From: Dactylonectria macrodidyma
Taxonomy: Eukaryota; Ascomycota; Sordariomycetes; Hypocreales; Nectriaceae
DNA: 64,000 nucleotides
Reading direction: 5' to 3'
Assembly (NCBI GenBank): GCA_020744425.1
Contig: JAGMUV010000005.1
Location: 3,472,001-3,536,000, forward strand
Made by a program: the position numbers and the translations under genes. Of the stretch, positions 50,808-64,000 are shown in pieces (position 1 is the stretch's first letter; the number at the start of each line of letters is the position of its first letter). Under the pieces are notes generated by a model that worked only from the letters and a program-made list of their open reading frames with translations, searched no databases and was not told the DNA's origin.

Positions 50808-51527
50808 GTAAGGTAGGTATCTCGTAGAGGGTTGTGAGGCTTGGGAACGTGCTGGAGGGGGTGCTGGAGGGGTAGCAGAATGGGGGTTTCATCCCCCGCC
50901 AAACCCGGCCATCTCCCGGTCCTGCTGGCGCAATCCCCCTTCATGATATAGGGCAGGATGGGATTAAAGGAGGCACTTTCGTACAAGTTAGATTGACTCG
51001 ACAACACAAGGTGTCACAGTCCAGTGAGTCCACCCACCGTCGGTGATCAACCACCGACAAACCAGCCACCAGAGAGAAAGCAATGTTGGAACCCCTGAAG
51101 CTGGAGGGGCGGTTGCGCAAAGGGTGGGCGGCTTCAGAGTGCCCTGGGTTGCCTTGGCTTCTTTGGCTGCTTTCTTCGGGTGGGATACAAGAACAAACCA
51201 ACCCGTGATCGTACAAGTGCACTGAGCCAAGTAGGTGGGGCGGCTTCGCACCCTCCCCAACCCTCCCCTGGCGGCTCCAAAATAATTTTAGCCCCGCCAT
51301 CCATCACCGTCCCCTTTTCCCGCCAGCCTCCTAAAACACCTGCGACCGAAACAATATCTACAGCAACCACAAGACTCCAATCCTCTCGTCGTCTCCCAGT
51401 CGTCTCGTAAAGCTTCACCTTTCTTTTCAAATTCTCGCCCGCTCCATTTCTCGGTGCCTGCGTCTTCTCCTGCTTACACTTGCTCCTCAGATCTGTCTCC
51501 CAGAACTTCTCCATCACCTCCCCCACC

Positions 51528-53422
<1,895 letters not shown>

Positions 53423-55772
53423 ACGGTGGGTAGGACAAGGAACGTGATGAACGTGGAGGCAATCTTGTGTTACGGAGTACTTTGCGAGGGCTTATGTGTA
53501 TAAGCGGTCTACATGAGAAGCACATACGCTGTACGGCACATGATGGGTTAGGATCTTGAAATGAAATGGAGAAGAGACACTATTGGGACGGAATCCCAGC
53601 GAGCAAGCTACATGTTGTCCAAGAGACGGGTCATGATAGAGGATAGAACCGGATCCCCTCGTTTGCGATTAGACGAATGAACGGATCATCCTAGCAAAAT
53701 ATTAAATATGTATTTGGGGATAATATAATTACCAGATTCGCCGGGATGTGACTTGGTTACCCACGGCCTGAATCCTGATTATTTTCTTAATATTTATTTC
53801 ACAACTTCCGTGACACATGGTGATGTTGAAGAGGCTGATGACTGTAACAGTATCGGAAATAGGTTCGGCCGGCCCGCCGGCCTTGGATCCCGGGCTGTCA
53901 AGCCAGGTGTCTAGGTCACTCCCGAATGTGCGACCCCTGCCACCACTTACATCATTTTCCATGGCCACATTCTGCAGGGACAGCCCGATTGGTTGAGAAC
54001 CCTTCTGGATGGTGAGGCTGGAAGTCCAGTGCAGCAAGGAAGAAGCACCAACTCCCGCTCATTTAGCAAGGAATGTGATGAGTATTTACTTGCTCCATCA
54101 CCCATGTTCTGGTTCAACGCACTGGAAAATGAGAGCCGTTCACAAAAAGGATGCAAAGAATGAAGGAGATAGAAAGGTAAGCGCCCGTCAACGGGCAGCA
54201 ACGCCACAGCATCCAGCAGCCGAAATTGAAATCATCCCGCTCGCGGATACAACACGAGTAAGCCGTCGGGTCCCCTGGTAGGCCAACCCAAAAGAAGGCA
54301 AGCGGGGTACGTTGCGGTCTACATCGTAAGCGGTCAGTCAAACCCAGTGAATCATGAACGGGCTTCTGATTGCGCCAGAAACATGACAGAGTTGTTAGCA
54401 TCCCCCAGCGTTCCCAGAACCGGAATAAAACCAGCAGAGGGGGCAGTAAGCTCCAGCCCAGGGTGACAAAAGCGCTTGGTCAGCGGCTGATCAGATCGCC
54501 ATTTTCGGCGAGGCCCACCACCGTGGTAATTTTTTAAATTTTTTTTTAGATGTATATATTTTTTTAAAAGCCTGTGGGAAAAAAGTAGCTGTGGTGAAAG
54601 AGGGGGGGGAAAAACGGTTGGCGTGTGTTCACCTAGTAGTATTGACCAGGTCTTGTTATTATGATGGGACCTGGAGACTCGGTCCGTGCTTGGAAGCTTG
54701 CCTTCTGCGTTCTAGGTGTCGACTTTACAGTAATTATAACAATTTTATTTTCAAGGCGCAAACAACCATTGCATCACCTGCCGCGGGGCGATGGGGCAGC
54801 CGCCCTGGTCGGTGCCTGAGAGGAGCACGCGTGGATTTAAACAAGTCGCTCGCCGGCTCTCCACGTCCATTTCCTCGTGGTGCCCAACAAGTTGAATTGG
54901 GCCCGAGTAATACTACGTAGCAGGTAAAAATGCCTTGGTTCATACAGAGTCGTAGCGTAGTGTGGGGACAAAAAGTCCCTGATTTTAATGTCGTAGTTCG
55001 GACTATGAGAGGACGCAGGATAGAACGGATGGGCCGTCAATAGTGGGATGCCCCTGCAGCTTTACCGACGTGGGCTCCCACTTGCCATGCCACCCTGCTC
55101 ACGTCAACTCCAACTCCTACGCCTCCTACGCCAACCTACCTCACCTGCACAGTTGCACCGAGTTCAAACAGGCTGATCAAGTAAAGTCAAGCCATCAGCA
55201 GTTCGAGCATCAGGCCCAACCCGCCACCAGAGCCCACGGACTCCACTAGACCGCCGCCTATCCGCCGAGTTGACCGGTTCCGCCAGCCAATCCACCGGAC
55301 CATCACGGACGTGCGGTCACCACTCATCACCACTTAGGTTCCACGACCACAACCACTTCAGTTCCCCGCGGGCTTCACCTCTTCTCCTACCTCTCGTCTT
55401 CGATCTGTCGTGTGCTGAGCCACCAGAATACTCTCCGACTCGCCCTCTATTACGCATCTGGCCTCACAAGAGCTTCTCATCAGTTGCCGCGCTCAACGTC
55501 CCAAGTCCTAGGTCCAGCGCCAAACCAAGGCATCCTATCTGGGGCCGCCCTTCCGCTTTTCGATCCCTCCGACGACGTCTGTCCACCACAACCCTCTCGA
55601 TTTGAACCAACCAACCTCCCAGCATGGGCGCTTCAAACCGATTTGGATAACGCTTGACTGAATGCGAATGCCCGCGTCCTAGAGCGCCCCCAGCCCTGCT
55701 GCCGACGCAAACGCAGACGCAGACGCAGACGCAGACGCCCATTGCTCCTCCGTTCGCTACTCGTGCCTCAAC
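53423..55772. other. Intergenic region, histidine kinase promoter and leader
   Basis: About 2.35 kb with no supported gene. A T-rich low-complexity patch lies at 54530-54566. The part from about 55040 to 55772 is rich in C/T and CA and probably contains the transcription start and a long leader of the kinase gene. Confidence 0.5.
55704..55738 (+). repeat. Hexanucleotide microsatellite, GCAGAC unit
   Basis: About five units of GCAGAC (first unit GCAAAC), ending 35 bp before the histidine kinase start codon and therefore probably in its 5' leader. Confidence 0.85.
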
Positions 55773-58700
55773 ATGGAAGGCGCGGTGCTCGTGTCCGATG
55801 ACCTCCTCGATCCGCCGCCTCGGCTCCATGAGCGCCTTCGCCAGATAGCCGGATATACTTGGGACGAATCCAAACTCCCCTTCCACTCCACCTACGATTT
55901 TTGGTGAGTCTTCTCCTCGCAGCACCAACTCAAGCTACTATTTCTTTGCACCTCCTCTTCTTGCAACTCGACCTTGCTGATCTATCCGGATGATCTAGGT
56001 ATGTCTTCGGCACCCGCTTCGTGTCTCCGTTTTCTGCCTCGTCCACATCGTCGCACAATGCCTCCAGTCCTGGCTCAGTCACTAAGACGGCCTCTGGGCG
56101 TCCGTCTCCCTCTGAGACAATGGGCACCGTGGGAATAATACCAAATGGCGTGGGCATCGATGTACCAGACATAATCCCCCCGGCCCCGTCACCCTCCAGC
56201 CTATCCGACACTCCCTACATGGAGGAGTATGTGGTTGCTCGTATCTCTTACCATGCACTCCGCGAGGAGCGCGCCTTTTATATCGCCAAAAACATGTCCG
56301 CTTCGTCTGACCCAAAAGGAGAACATATTGTGAAGCCTGTGGACCTCGTCAGGCTGAGTCCAGCTCCGGGCGACCGCGCAAACGTCATTGTCGCCGTCTA
56401 CCAGTACCTTGGCCACAACCATCTCCTCGATGTGCTTGATATGGGCCCAGCCTTCTACCGGGCACGCAAAGTTGGAGAGACATTTGCATACGGGCGAAAA
56501 AACGAGCCCAAGCTACAAGATCCGATCTCTCTACAGCTCTTTCTCGACTTCGCTATTGGTGCCAGCCAATGCCTCGAGATTCTTCACCATAACCTCGGCA
56601 TGATCCATGGAGAAATTCGAGGTGATGCCTTCCATTTCAATGCGGACGAAAACAGGGTCAAGATTATGACATTTGGTGCTGGAGTCCGATCCTTTGAGCA
56701 TGGTCTCACCAGCACGGGTTGGTCAACACTTTCAAAGGAGCTAGGTGCTAAAACGAAGCTGCTCTACATCAGCCCCGAACAGACTGGCAGAATGCCTGCA
56801 GAGCCCGATAGTCGAACCGATATTTACTCTCTGGGTGTTTTGTTCTGGACCTTGTTAACTCAGAGACCTGTCTTTGATGGCGATACCCCCCTCGACATTG
56901 TTCAGGGTGTACTTGGCCGTAGGATACCTAACGTGTCCACCGTGCGAATCGATGTTCCAGATGTTATCGGCAGGATCATTCAGAAGTGCACAGCCAAGAA
57001 TGTGTCTGAACGGTACCATTCTGCGAGTGGGCTTCGTCATGACCTAGTCAAAGTTCACCAGTTCCTCGCCGACGGAGATTTACTTGCCCTGAATCAATGG
57101 AAAATTGGGAGCAACGATGTCTCCTCTTTCTTCATGCTCCCTAACATGATGATAGGCCGACAACGCGAGCGAACCGAACTGGTTAAGGTTGTCGAACGCG
57201 TTGCGAAGGGTCACTATATAAACCTCAAAGGGGCAGCGAATCGATTCTCCGACGGCTCTAGTTTATCCAATGACATGACGCCCTTTGACGATATGTCCAG
57301 CGAGGGAGCAAGCTCCTTGGATGGAACGAATCGGCGAAGCGGATCCTTCACCCAAACTGTAGCGTCCGATCCCAAACCGGCAAAGAGCGTCCTCCATCCC
57401 TTCTTTTCGGACACTCAGACGATTTCAAGTGATACAATTGCATCATCGCCATCCGGCGTCTTCCCTCGACCAACCCGGCCCTGGGAAAGACATCAGTCCA
57501 TTTCAATAGAGACCCGCAGCCTTGTCGAAAGCGTCGCCACCGACCCGACCCGCCACAGCGTGGTTGAGTCTTCAGCTTCAAGTCTATCAAGACAGTTGGG
57601 TTCTGCCAAGTTCCGTCGTCGCGACTATTGCGAGGTTGTTACAGTTGCTGGTGCCGGTGGTCTAGGAAAGAGCTTCCTTGTCCAAAGTGTTCTAGCAGAA
57701 GCTCGGAGACGTGGATACTGTGCAACCGCAAAATTCGACACTGCGAGAAGAACGGCCTTTGGGCCACTTCTCAAGTTGTTGTCGTCCCTGTTCAAGCAAG
57801 TTTGGGGCGAGAGGAACACAGAGACGCCTTTTCACCAGACCTTGAAGCAATTCATCCGTCCAGTATGGCCAATGCTACACCGCGTACTGGGCCTTCCCGA
57901 ATTCCTGCTTGGTCCGCCGGAGGTGACCGTTGGCCGATCGATCTCCTCATCCCAGCACTTCGCGCACAGGGGCGGCAGTCGACCCGGAAGCAAGCGCCGT
58001 GGTTCGTCCCCTGGGAGCTCCCCTGGACCGGTTGCTCGAAATCCAAGCATTGCCTCTCAATCTTCTCAGGATTACCTTCGCTCCGGATCATCCACTAAAA
58101 CCACCGTGCGCTTGATGAACATATTTTTGGATGTTCTCCGGGTTTTCACGGCACACAAATTCATTTGCTTCTGTCTCGACGATCTACATTTCGCTGACGA
58201 TGAGTCCCTGGAACTCATCTCTCAAATCATCGCTTCGAGGATGAAGATGGTCATTATCGTAACGTATCGACCAGAGGAACTCTCGCCAGAGAAAGTGCAA
58301 AGCATCATTAACCCTATCGAGTCGGATGGTACGTCAAGTAGCTGGTTTCTAACTGATATCTTTCACTAACCAAACTCTCAGAGTTTCCCCGTGCGAGCAG
58401 CCCGAGGGTCACCCACATACCGCTGTCACCGCTCTCCGAGGATGACATTGTCCAATACGTCTCGACAACCCTGTGTCGACCGAAGGAAGAAATTTACTCT
58501 CTCGCCCTCGTCATCCAATCCAAGACAGCAGGAAACCCGTTTTACATGCGTGAGATGCTCAGTGCATGCCATCGAAAACGGTGTATATGGTACGATTACC
58601 GAGACAGCCAGTGGCACTTTGACCTAGATAGGTTGTTTGAGCAGTTCAAGGGGGAGAAGGACTACGATGTCCTTGACACTGGTTTCATCACTCATCGACT

Positions 58701-61700
58701 CAATGAGCTGCCTCCCGCATCTCGGGCCCTACTTGCGTGGGCAGGCCTTATCGGCGGCTCGTTTTCTTTTGAAGTGGTATCCCATTTGATGAGCGGAGAG
58801 TTCGACTTCGAAGACGAGGAATGGCGTGCGTGTCCACTGATGGCAACAAAGAACTACACACAAGGGGAGACGATCGCCGGTCTCCAGGCCGCCATTCAAG
58901 CATACATCATTGTACCCAGCGAGACCGATGATCGCTTCCGATTTGCACACGACCGCTACATCCACGCTTCCGCTGCTTTGAAGGAATGCAATTCTCAGAA
59001 GATGCATTTCATCATTGCACAAACCCTCCATAAGTATTACGCCGTTGAGGCAAAGCAAAGAACCAGCACTGCCTCTCACATTTGTGAGGCTGTCAATATC
59101 ATCAAGCGGCGCGTGCCGATCCGCCGTCACTTCCGCGAGCTGCTTTCAGACTGCGCGGAGACAGCCACGGAGAATGGTGCCCGGCCAAGCGCTGCGAAGT
59201 TCTATAGCACCGCGGTTTCGCTCCTTCAGGAGAATCCTTGGTCCGATGAGGCGGAAGACACATCATATGACGAAACGATGCAGCTGTATCTTCGAGCCGC
59301 TGAATGCTATTTGTTCATGGGGAATTACAAAGGCGCCAACGAAACGCTGGGTATTATCCTTGACAACGCCAGGACTCCGATCGATAAAGCACCTGCATAC
59401 GTTTTGCAATCGAGGATCTTCACCCAAAACGGAGACTCTCAAGCCGCGCAAGTGTCCCTCAAAGACTGCTTGGTCTCTCTCGGCGTCACCATCGATGACA
59501 ACCCGACCATCCAAAAATGCGATGAAAAGTTCGAAGCACTATCTGTCCAAATCCAAACGATGGAACGGTCAGATATAGTTACCGATAAACTCTCGAACGA
59601 CCCCGGCATCTCATCTATCGGCGCTGTTCTATCCGAGACCATCTCCGCCGCATTTTGGAGTGATGGCCTGCGGTACTACCACCTCACGCTCATGATGATA
59701 GAAATGCATCTAACTCGAGGCCCATATCCCCAGTCCGGCATGGCCTTCCTCTATTTTTCCATGATCGCCATGTCCCGCTTCAATATGACCCAATTCGCGG
59801 TCGACCTGGGCTCAATGTCTCAGGAGATGCTTTACCAATCACGAGACTCGTTTTGTCTAGCTCGAGGTTTGATGCTCTATCCGATGTGCATTGGACATGT
59901 TCATCTGCCGATGCCCGTGATAATAGCACAGATGGAGGACGCTGTGGAGTATGCTTCTGTCGCCGGTGATCGGATGTCAACCATTCTCAGCTATGGGATT
60001 TTTGCTGTCTTCAAGTTCTTTGCCGGCGAGAACTTCGCAGACCTCGAGGGCTTCTGTCAGTACGGATGCGAAGAGATTCCTAATTGGTTCTTCGACTCTA
60101 GGGGCGGCTCAGTCTTGATCGCTGTTCGACAACTCTCTCGCGCACTCCAAGGCAAAACTCAAACCAAGAATCCGCTAGAAGTCATGAATGACGAGGCGCA
60201 TAATGCCCTGGCATATAAGAAATGGCTGCTAGGCTGTAAAAAAGAGAGCAACCGATCGATCACATTCTATGAAAGCTTCGAGATTATACCTCTCTTCCTC
60301 TTCGGTCATTATGAGCGCGCCATCGAAATTGGGAAGGGCTGTGTCGCTCAATTGGAAATGGTCTGGTCAGCTCGCAATAGCAGGATGATCCTGTTTTTCT
60401 ATGGATTGGCTCAGGCTGGCCAGTTACTTCGAAAGACACAGGATCCGTTCACTGAACCCAAGGAGTTGACCTCACAAGTTGGAGAGGTGGTCAAGGAGCT
60501 ACAAAAGTTCATCAAGATGATTGATGAGTGGGCGACTGTATCCGACATCAACTACTTTGCATGGTCCACGCTTCTCCAAGCCCAGGTCGCAGAGCTCTCC
60601 AACGACCATGGAGCTGCTATTCAGCACTACGAGCATGCCCTAGATCACACGGCCGAGCACGATGCCATCTTCGACGAGGCACTCGGCAACTATCTTATGG
60701 CAGGACTATTCATTCGCCGAAAGGGACGCCGGTCTGCCCGTGCCGCGCTCCTAGAGGCTGTTGGGCTGTTTCGACAGCTCGGCGCCAACGGCGTCTCTAA
60801 GGCAATCGAGGAAGAACACAGTTTACTATTACATGGGCCCACTCGAATTCACCGAACCATGGATGCGGGTGTGCAAACCGACTTTGTCGCCGACACAGGC
60901 TCTGTTCAATATCGGACTGCAGATGCAGAGGACGGTGCTGATTTGGTCCAAGTGCCATCCAACGCCATGACTGACCTTAGAGGAGATCGTATCGGGGCAT
61001 GGCGGGGATCTATGAATATGCAAACTGAAGCCGGGGTCGGACTGCCCGCTCTCGATATGATCGACTTGCATGCGATTCTGGTTTCATCACAAGTTATCTC
61101 ATCCGTTCTTCAAGTCAACGAGCTTCTGAAGACTATGTGTGATGTCATCCTGCAGACATGTGGCGGCTCAGCAACTCTCGCTGCACTCGTCGTTCAGGAG
61201 AATGACTCGGATTCTTGGTGTGTGGCAGCCAGCGGCGATCCAGAGAAAGGGGCTTCAGCACACGTACCAGGCCTGCCACTGTCTGGAACTTCGTTAATCG
61301 CCGAGAATGTTGTTTTATACTGCACACGCTTCTTGGAAACAGTGTTCGTCCCTGATCTGGTTACTGATGAGAGGTTTGGCAACGTCAGTGGGTCCTGGCT
61401 CCAGAGGAATCCTGTTGGCAAGGGCATCATCGCCATTCCCATTTCTCATGGCAAGAAGTCGCTCCTCGGTGTCTTATACCTGGAGGGTGAGCCTGGCGCA
61501 TTTACAGACCGCAACGTTACTGTCCTGCAGCTTCTGGTCAATCAGATCGGCATCAGTTACTCAAATGCGCTGTCGATGAAGAACGTCGAGAAGATCTCAG
61601 CAGAGAACCGATCTATGGTGGCGGTGCAGAAGCGCGCTCTTGCTAAGGCTCTTGAAGCAGAAAACAAGGCCAAGAAAGCTGAAGCTGAGGCAAAACGGAA

Positions 61701-63661
61701 CGTCAAATTGGCTGAGGAAGCTGCCAAGGCCAAGTCAATCTTCCTGGCCAATGTATCACACGAACTCCGAACCCCGCTGAACGGTGTCATCGGAAACTCG
61801 GAGCTTCTCCGAGATAGTAGACTGGACAGGGAACAACTTGATATGGCTGATTCCATCCGCGTCTCTGCCGACCTATTGTTGACAGTCATCAACGACATTC
61901 TGGACTTTTCGAAAATGGAAGCTGACAAGATGAAACTCTACATCATTGCCTTCAACCCCGAGGATATGGTTCGAGAGGTTGTACGGGCGGTATCATATAG
62001 CAACCGCGAAAAGACTTCGAAGAAGAACGTCAAGATCATCCAGGACATCAAGCTGCCGCCCTTGCTTATCTATGGCGATCCGATTCGACTCCATCAGGTT
62101 ATGGGCAATCTCATTGGAAACAGTCTCAAGTTCACGGAAGATGGCTCCATCACCATTGGCTCTCGTCTCGATAATGAGACGAACGAGCATGCGACACTCA
62201 CATTCTGGGTCCGAGATACCGGTATCGGCATTCCACCTCAACAGTTAGCAAAACTTTTCCAGCCATTCAGCCAGGCTGATGCCAGCACGGCAAGAAAGTA
62301 CGGTGGAAGCGGTTTGGGTCTCAGCATCTGCAAGTCTCTTATCGAAGTGATGATGAAGGGTAAGATCCGGCTCGAGAGCGAGGAGAATGTGGGTACAACG
62401 GCTTGGTTCACCGTCACTTTCGAAAAGGCCAAGTCAGATGTTGCTGCAGGGGATGCCCAGTCCAAGTCTCCTCCTCCGATTGATCGATATACGCTGGCGA
62501 CGTCTCACCTGGATCAGGATAGCTCACCGAATCCATATTTCGACTTTTCCAGAGTTCCCAAGGAAGAGATCCGTATCTGCGTGGCCGAGGATAACCCCAT
62601 CAACCAGAAGATTGCCATTCAATATGTGCAACGGCTGGGATACTCCGGTGTAGTTGCATATGAAAACGGTCTCAAAGCAGTTGAAGGCCTTCGTCAGAAG
62701 GCCAATGAGGGGAAGCCGTACCATATAGTCCTCATGGACGTTCAAATGCCTGTCTTGGATGGCTATGAGGCAACGAAGCTGATTCGGAAAGACCCCTTGG
62801 ATGCGGTGCGGAACATCTTGGTCATTGCTATGACTGCCTCGGCAATCCAAGGCGATCGGGAAAAGTGTCTTGCAGCCGGCATGAATGACTATCTAGCCAA
62901 ACCTGTCAGGTCGGACGTGTTGAAGAAGAAACTGGATGCCTATCTCAGCCCTGAAGTAAGCATACCCCTCACATTAACATATCAGGAACCGGGCTAACTA
63001 ACTGCCACAGTCACCGGTGGGTGTACAAGACTCCGTACTGTCTACTCCAGCCCCCAGGCCGACTCTTCGAGCCCAATCCAATGGACCCAGTCCCCCAGTC
63101 ACACGTCCACCGCTTGTCGCACACCCAGTTGCGAAGCCCCAGCAGACTCACAAAACTCCAGATCCGATGCAGGAGTCTGCGGTTTTCAATCAACCCCTCG
63201 ACCAAGAGTCAATGCGGGCGAATGACAGCCCTATATATGGAAAAGAGCATCCAGGGTCGCCACTGATTCCAGTCCGAGACACTTCATCCTACAGCATGTC
63301 CTCGACAAACGACTTGACTCCAAGCCGCGCCTCGAGCGAAAATCACTCGGTGGAAGCGAGCTCCATCACAGATGGCTCGTCGTCGAATCCGTTTAAACGA
63401 TTACCCCGGAAGCTGACCAAGACCCGGGGGAACAGCGAGTCAAGCACCGAGAAACCCTCGGTCGGAGGAGATCGATCGAGTTGTGGAACAACTAGGGGCT
63501 TGCTCACCAAGAAGGGGCCACATCGACAGAGCTCAGCCAGTCTTGCCGAAGATGCTCAGAAGATGGAAAACACGCCTTACGGGCCCGGCAAAGACGATAA
63601 CAAACGCAACAGCTTAACCTCGCAGAGCTCATCCTTCAGAGACAGGATATTTCCACATTAA
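55773..63661 (+). CDS. Group X hybrid histidine kinase (kinase-like, AAA, GAF, HK, REC)
   Basis: Four exons (55773-55903, 55999-58328, 58382-62955, 63011-63661) encode 2561 aa. In order: a Ser/Thr-kinase-like domain (about 118-395) with IHGEIRGDAF in place of HRD and MTFGAG in place of DFG; an ATPase with Walker A AGAGGLGKSF (about 595) and Walker B-like CLDDLHFADD (about 770); a long helical repeat region (about 900-1600); a GAF domain (about 1718-1880); HisKA with SHELRTPLNG (phospho-His about 1946); HATPase N box NLIGNSLKFTEDG and G boxes DTGIGIP and GGSGLGLSI; and a receiver, CVAEDNPINQ to LMDVQMP (phospho-Asp about 2272). This order defines group X fungal kinases (S. pombe Mak2/Mak3 type), linked to oxidative stress and phosphorelay to Hog1-type MAPK. 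A Ser/Pro-rich tail of about 215 residues follows the receiver; retaining the last intron would delete it. Confidence 0.95.
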
Positions 63662-64000
63662 GGGGCTGTGATGATTTGGCACGGTGTCTTATTCTCGTCT
63701 CGATTTCTATCAAACACTACACTACATTTCTGTCGACATGGGACCTACGACAAGCCGTCAAGCTCGATGAGGCCTCCGGATCAGCGAACACAGCATTGAT
63801 ACTTGGGCCGGTAGGTAAAAAGTGGATGTCCAAAGGGACGGGCATGGTGGTAATGGCTCACTGATTCTTCTCAGTTGGCAATGAAGGCATGGAGACGGTG
63901 GAGGGGAGCAACTAGAAGGATTGGGCATGGTGTTTTCGTTCATGCAGTACTTATTCTACCACGGCATGCTCTTTGTCACTTTCAGCATGCAGACATATAC
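63662..64000. other. 3' region of the histidine kinase gene
   Basis: About 340 bases to the window edge, presumably the 3' UTR and start of the next intergenic region. No gene seen. Confidence 0.5.

Larger units (their letters stand above)
46758..51527. other. Gene-poor region of about 4.8 kb
   Basis: No supported gene between two divergent genes. It contains a hexamer repeat at 47322 and a palindromic TACCTAGGTA cluster at 50756-50807 (listed separately). The last 250 bases before 51528 are CT/CA-rich and form the UGM leader. A tRNA-like GGCCGAGTGGTTA word near 50229 has no matching B box. Confidence 0.55.

Overview
The window is nuclear DNA of a filamentous ascomycete (Pezizomycotina, most likely a Sordariomycete; order not resolved). 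Support: many short GT-AG introns of about 44-110 nt with CTRAC-like branch sites, CT-rich leaders before ATG codons, strongly GC3-biased coding exons, and fungus-specific families (Chs7 chitin-synthase chaperone, UDP-galactopyranose mutase, GT69 mannosyltransferase, group X hybrid histidine kinase). I support 20 protein-coding genes, most with exon joins worked out so that reading phase is kept. I see no tRNA, rRNA, CRISPR array or intact transposon.

Layout. 1-3.2 kb: a fungal coiled-coil protein. 5.2-7.8 kb: an RBR-type E3 ubiquitin ligase with a puzzling 3' end, where two alternative exons can each complete RING2. 8.2-11.6 kb: a peroxisomal ABCD half-transporter divergent from DPH3. 12.1-16.2 kb: a GT69 glycosyltransferase and a small GPI-type wall protein. 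16.8-24.3 kb: a dense housekeeping block of cytosolic leucyl-tRNA synthetase, a small mitochondrial-looking membrane protein, AP-3 sigma, frataxin and an LYR-motif protein. 24.8-27.3 kb: an MFS sugar transporter. 27.3-36.3 kb: a gene-poor stretch of about 9 kb, visibly AT-richer in its middle. 36.3-46.8 kb: Chs7, the TFIIH subunit Ssl1/p44, 4-hydroxyphenylpyruvate dioxygenase (HPPD) divergent from a TTC36-like TPR protein, ribosomal protein L27 and a TPT/nucleotide-sugar-type transporter. 46.8-51.5 kb: gene-poor. 51.5-53.4 kb: UDP-galactopyranose mutase. 55.8-63.7 kb: a 2561-residue group X hybrid histidine kinase.

How the genes relate. Several act on the cell surface (Chs7, galactofuranose synthesis, GT69 mannosylation, GPI protein, sugar uptake), but they are scattered and do not form a gene cluster. 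The most suggestive neighbourhoods are HPPD/TTC36-like, because mammalian TTC36 is reported to bind and stabilise HPD, and frataxin/LYR protein, because LYR proteins serve mitochondrial Fe-S and respiratory-complex assembly. The least explained structure is the RBR ligase 3' end: the catalytic cysteine codon is split onto a 14-nt microexon, followed by two candidate phase-compatible alternative terminal exons.
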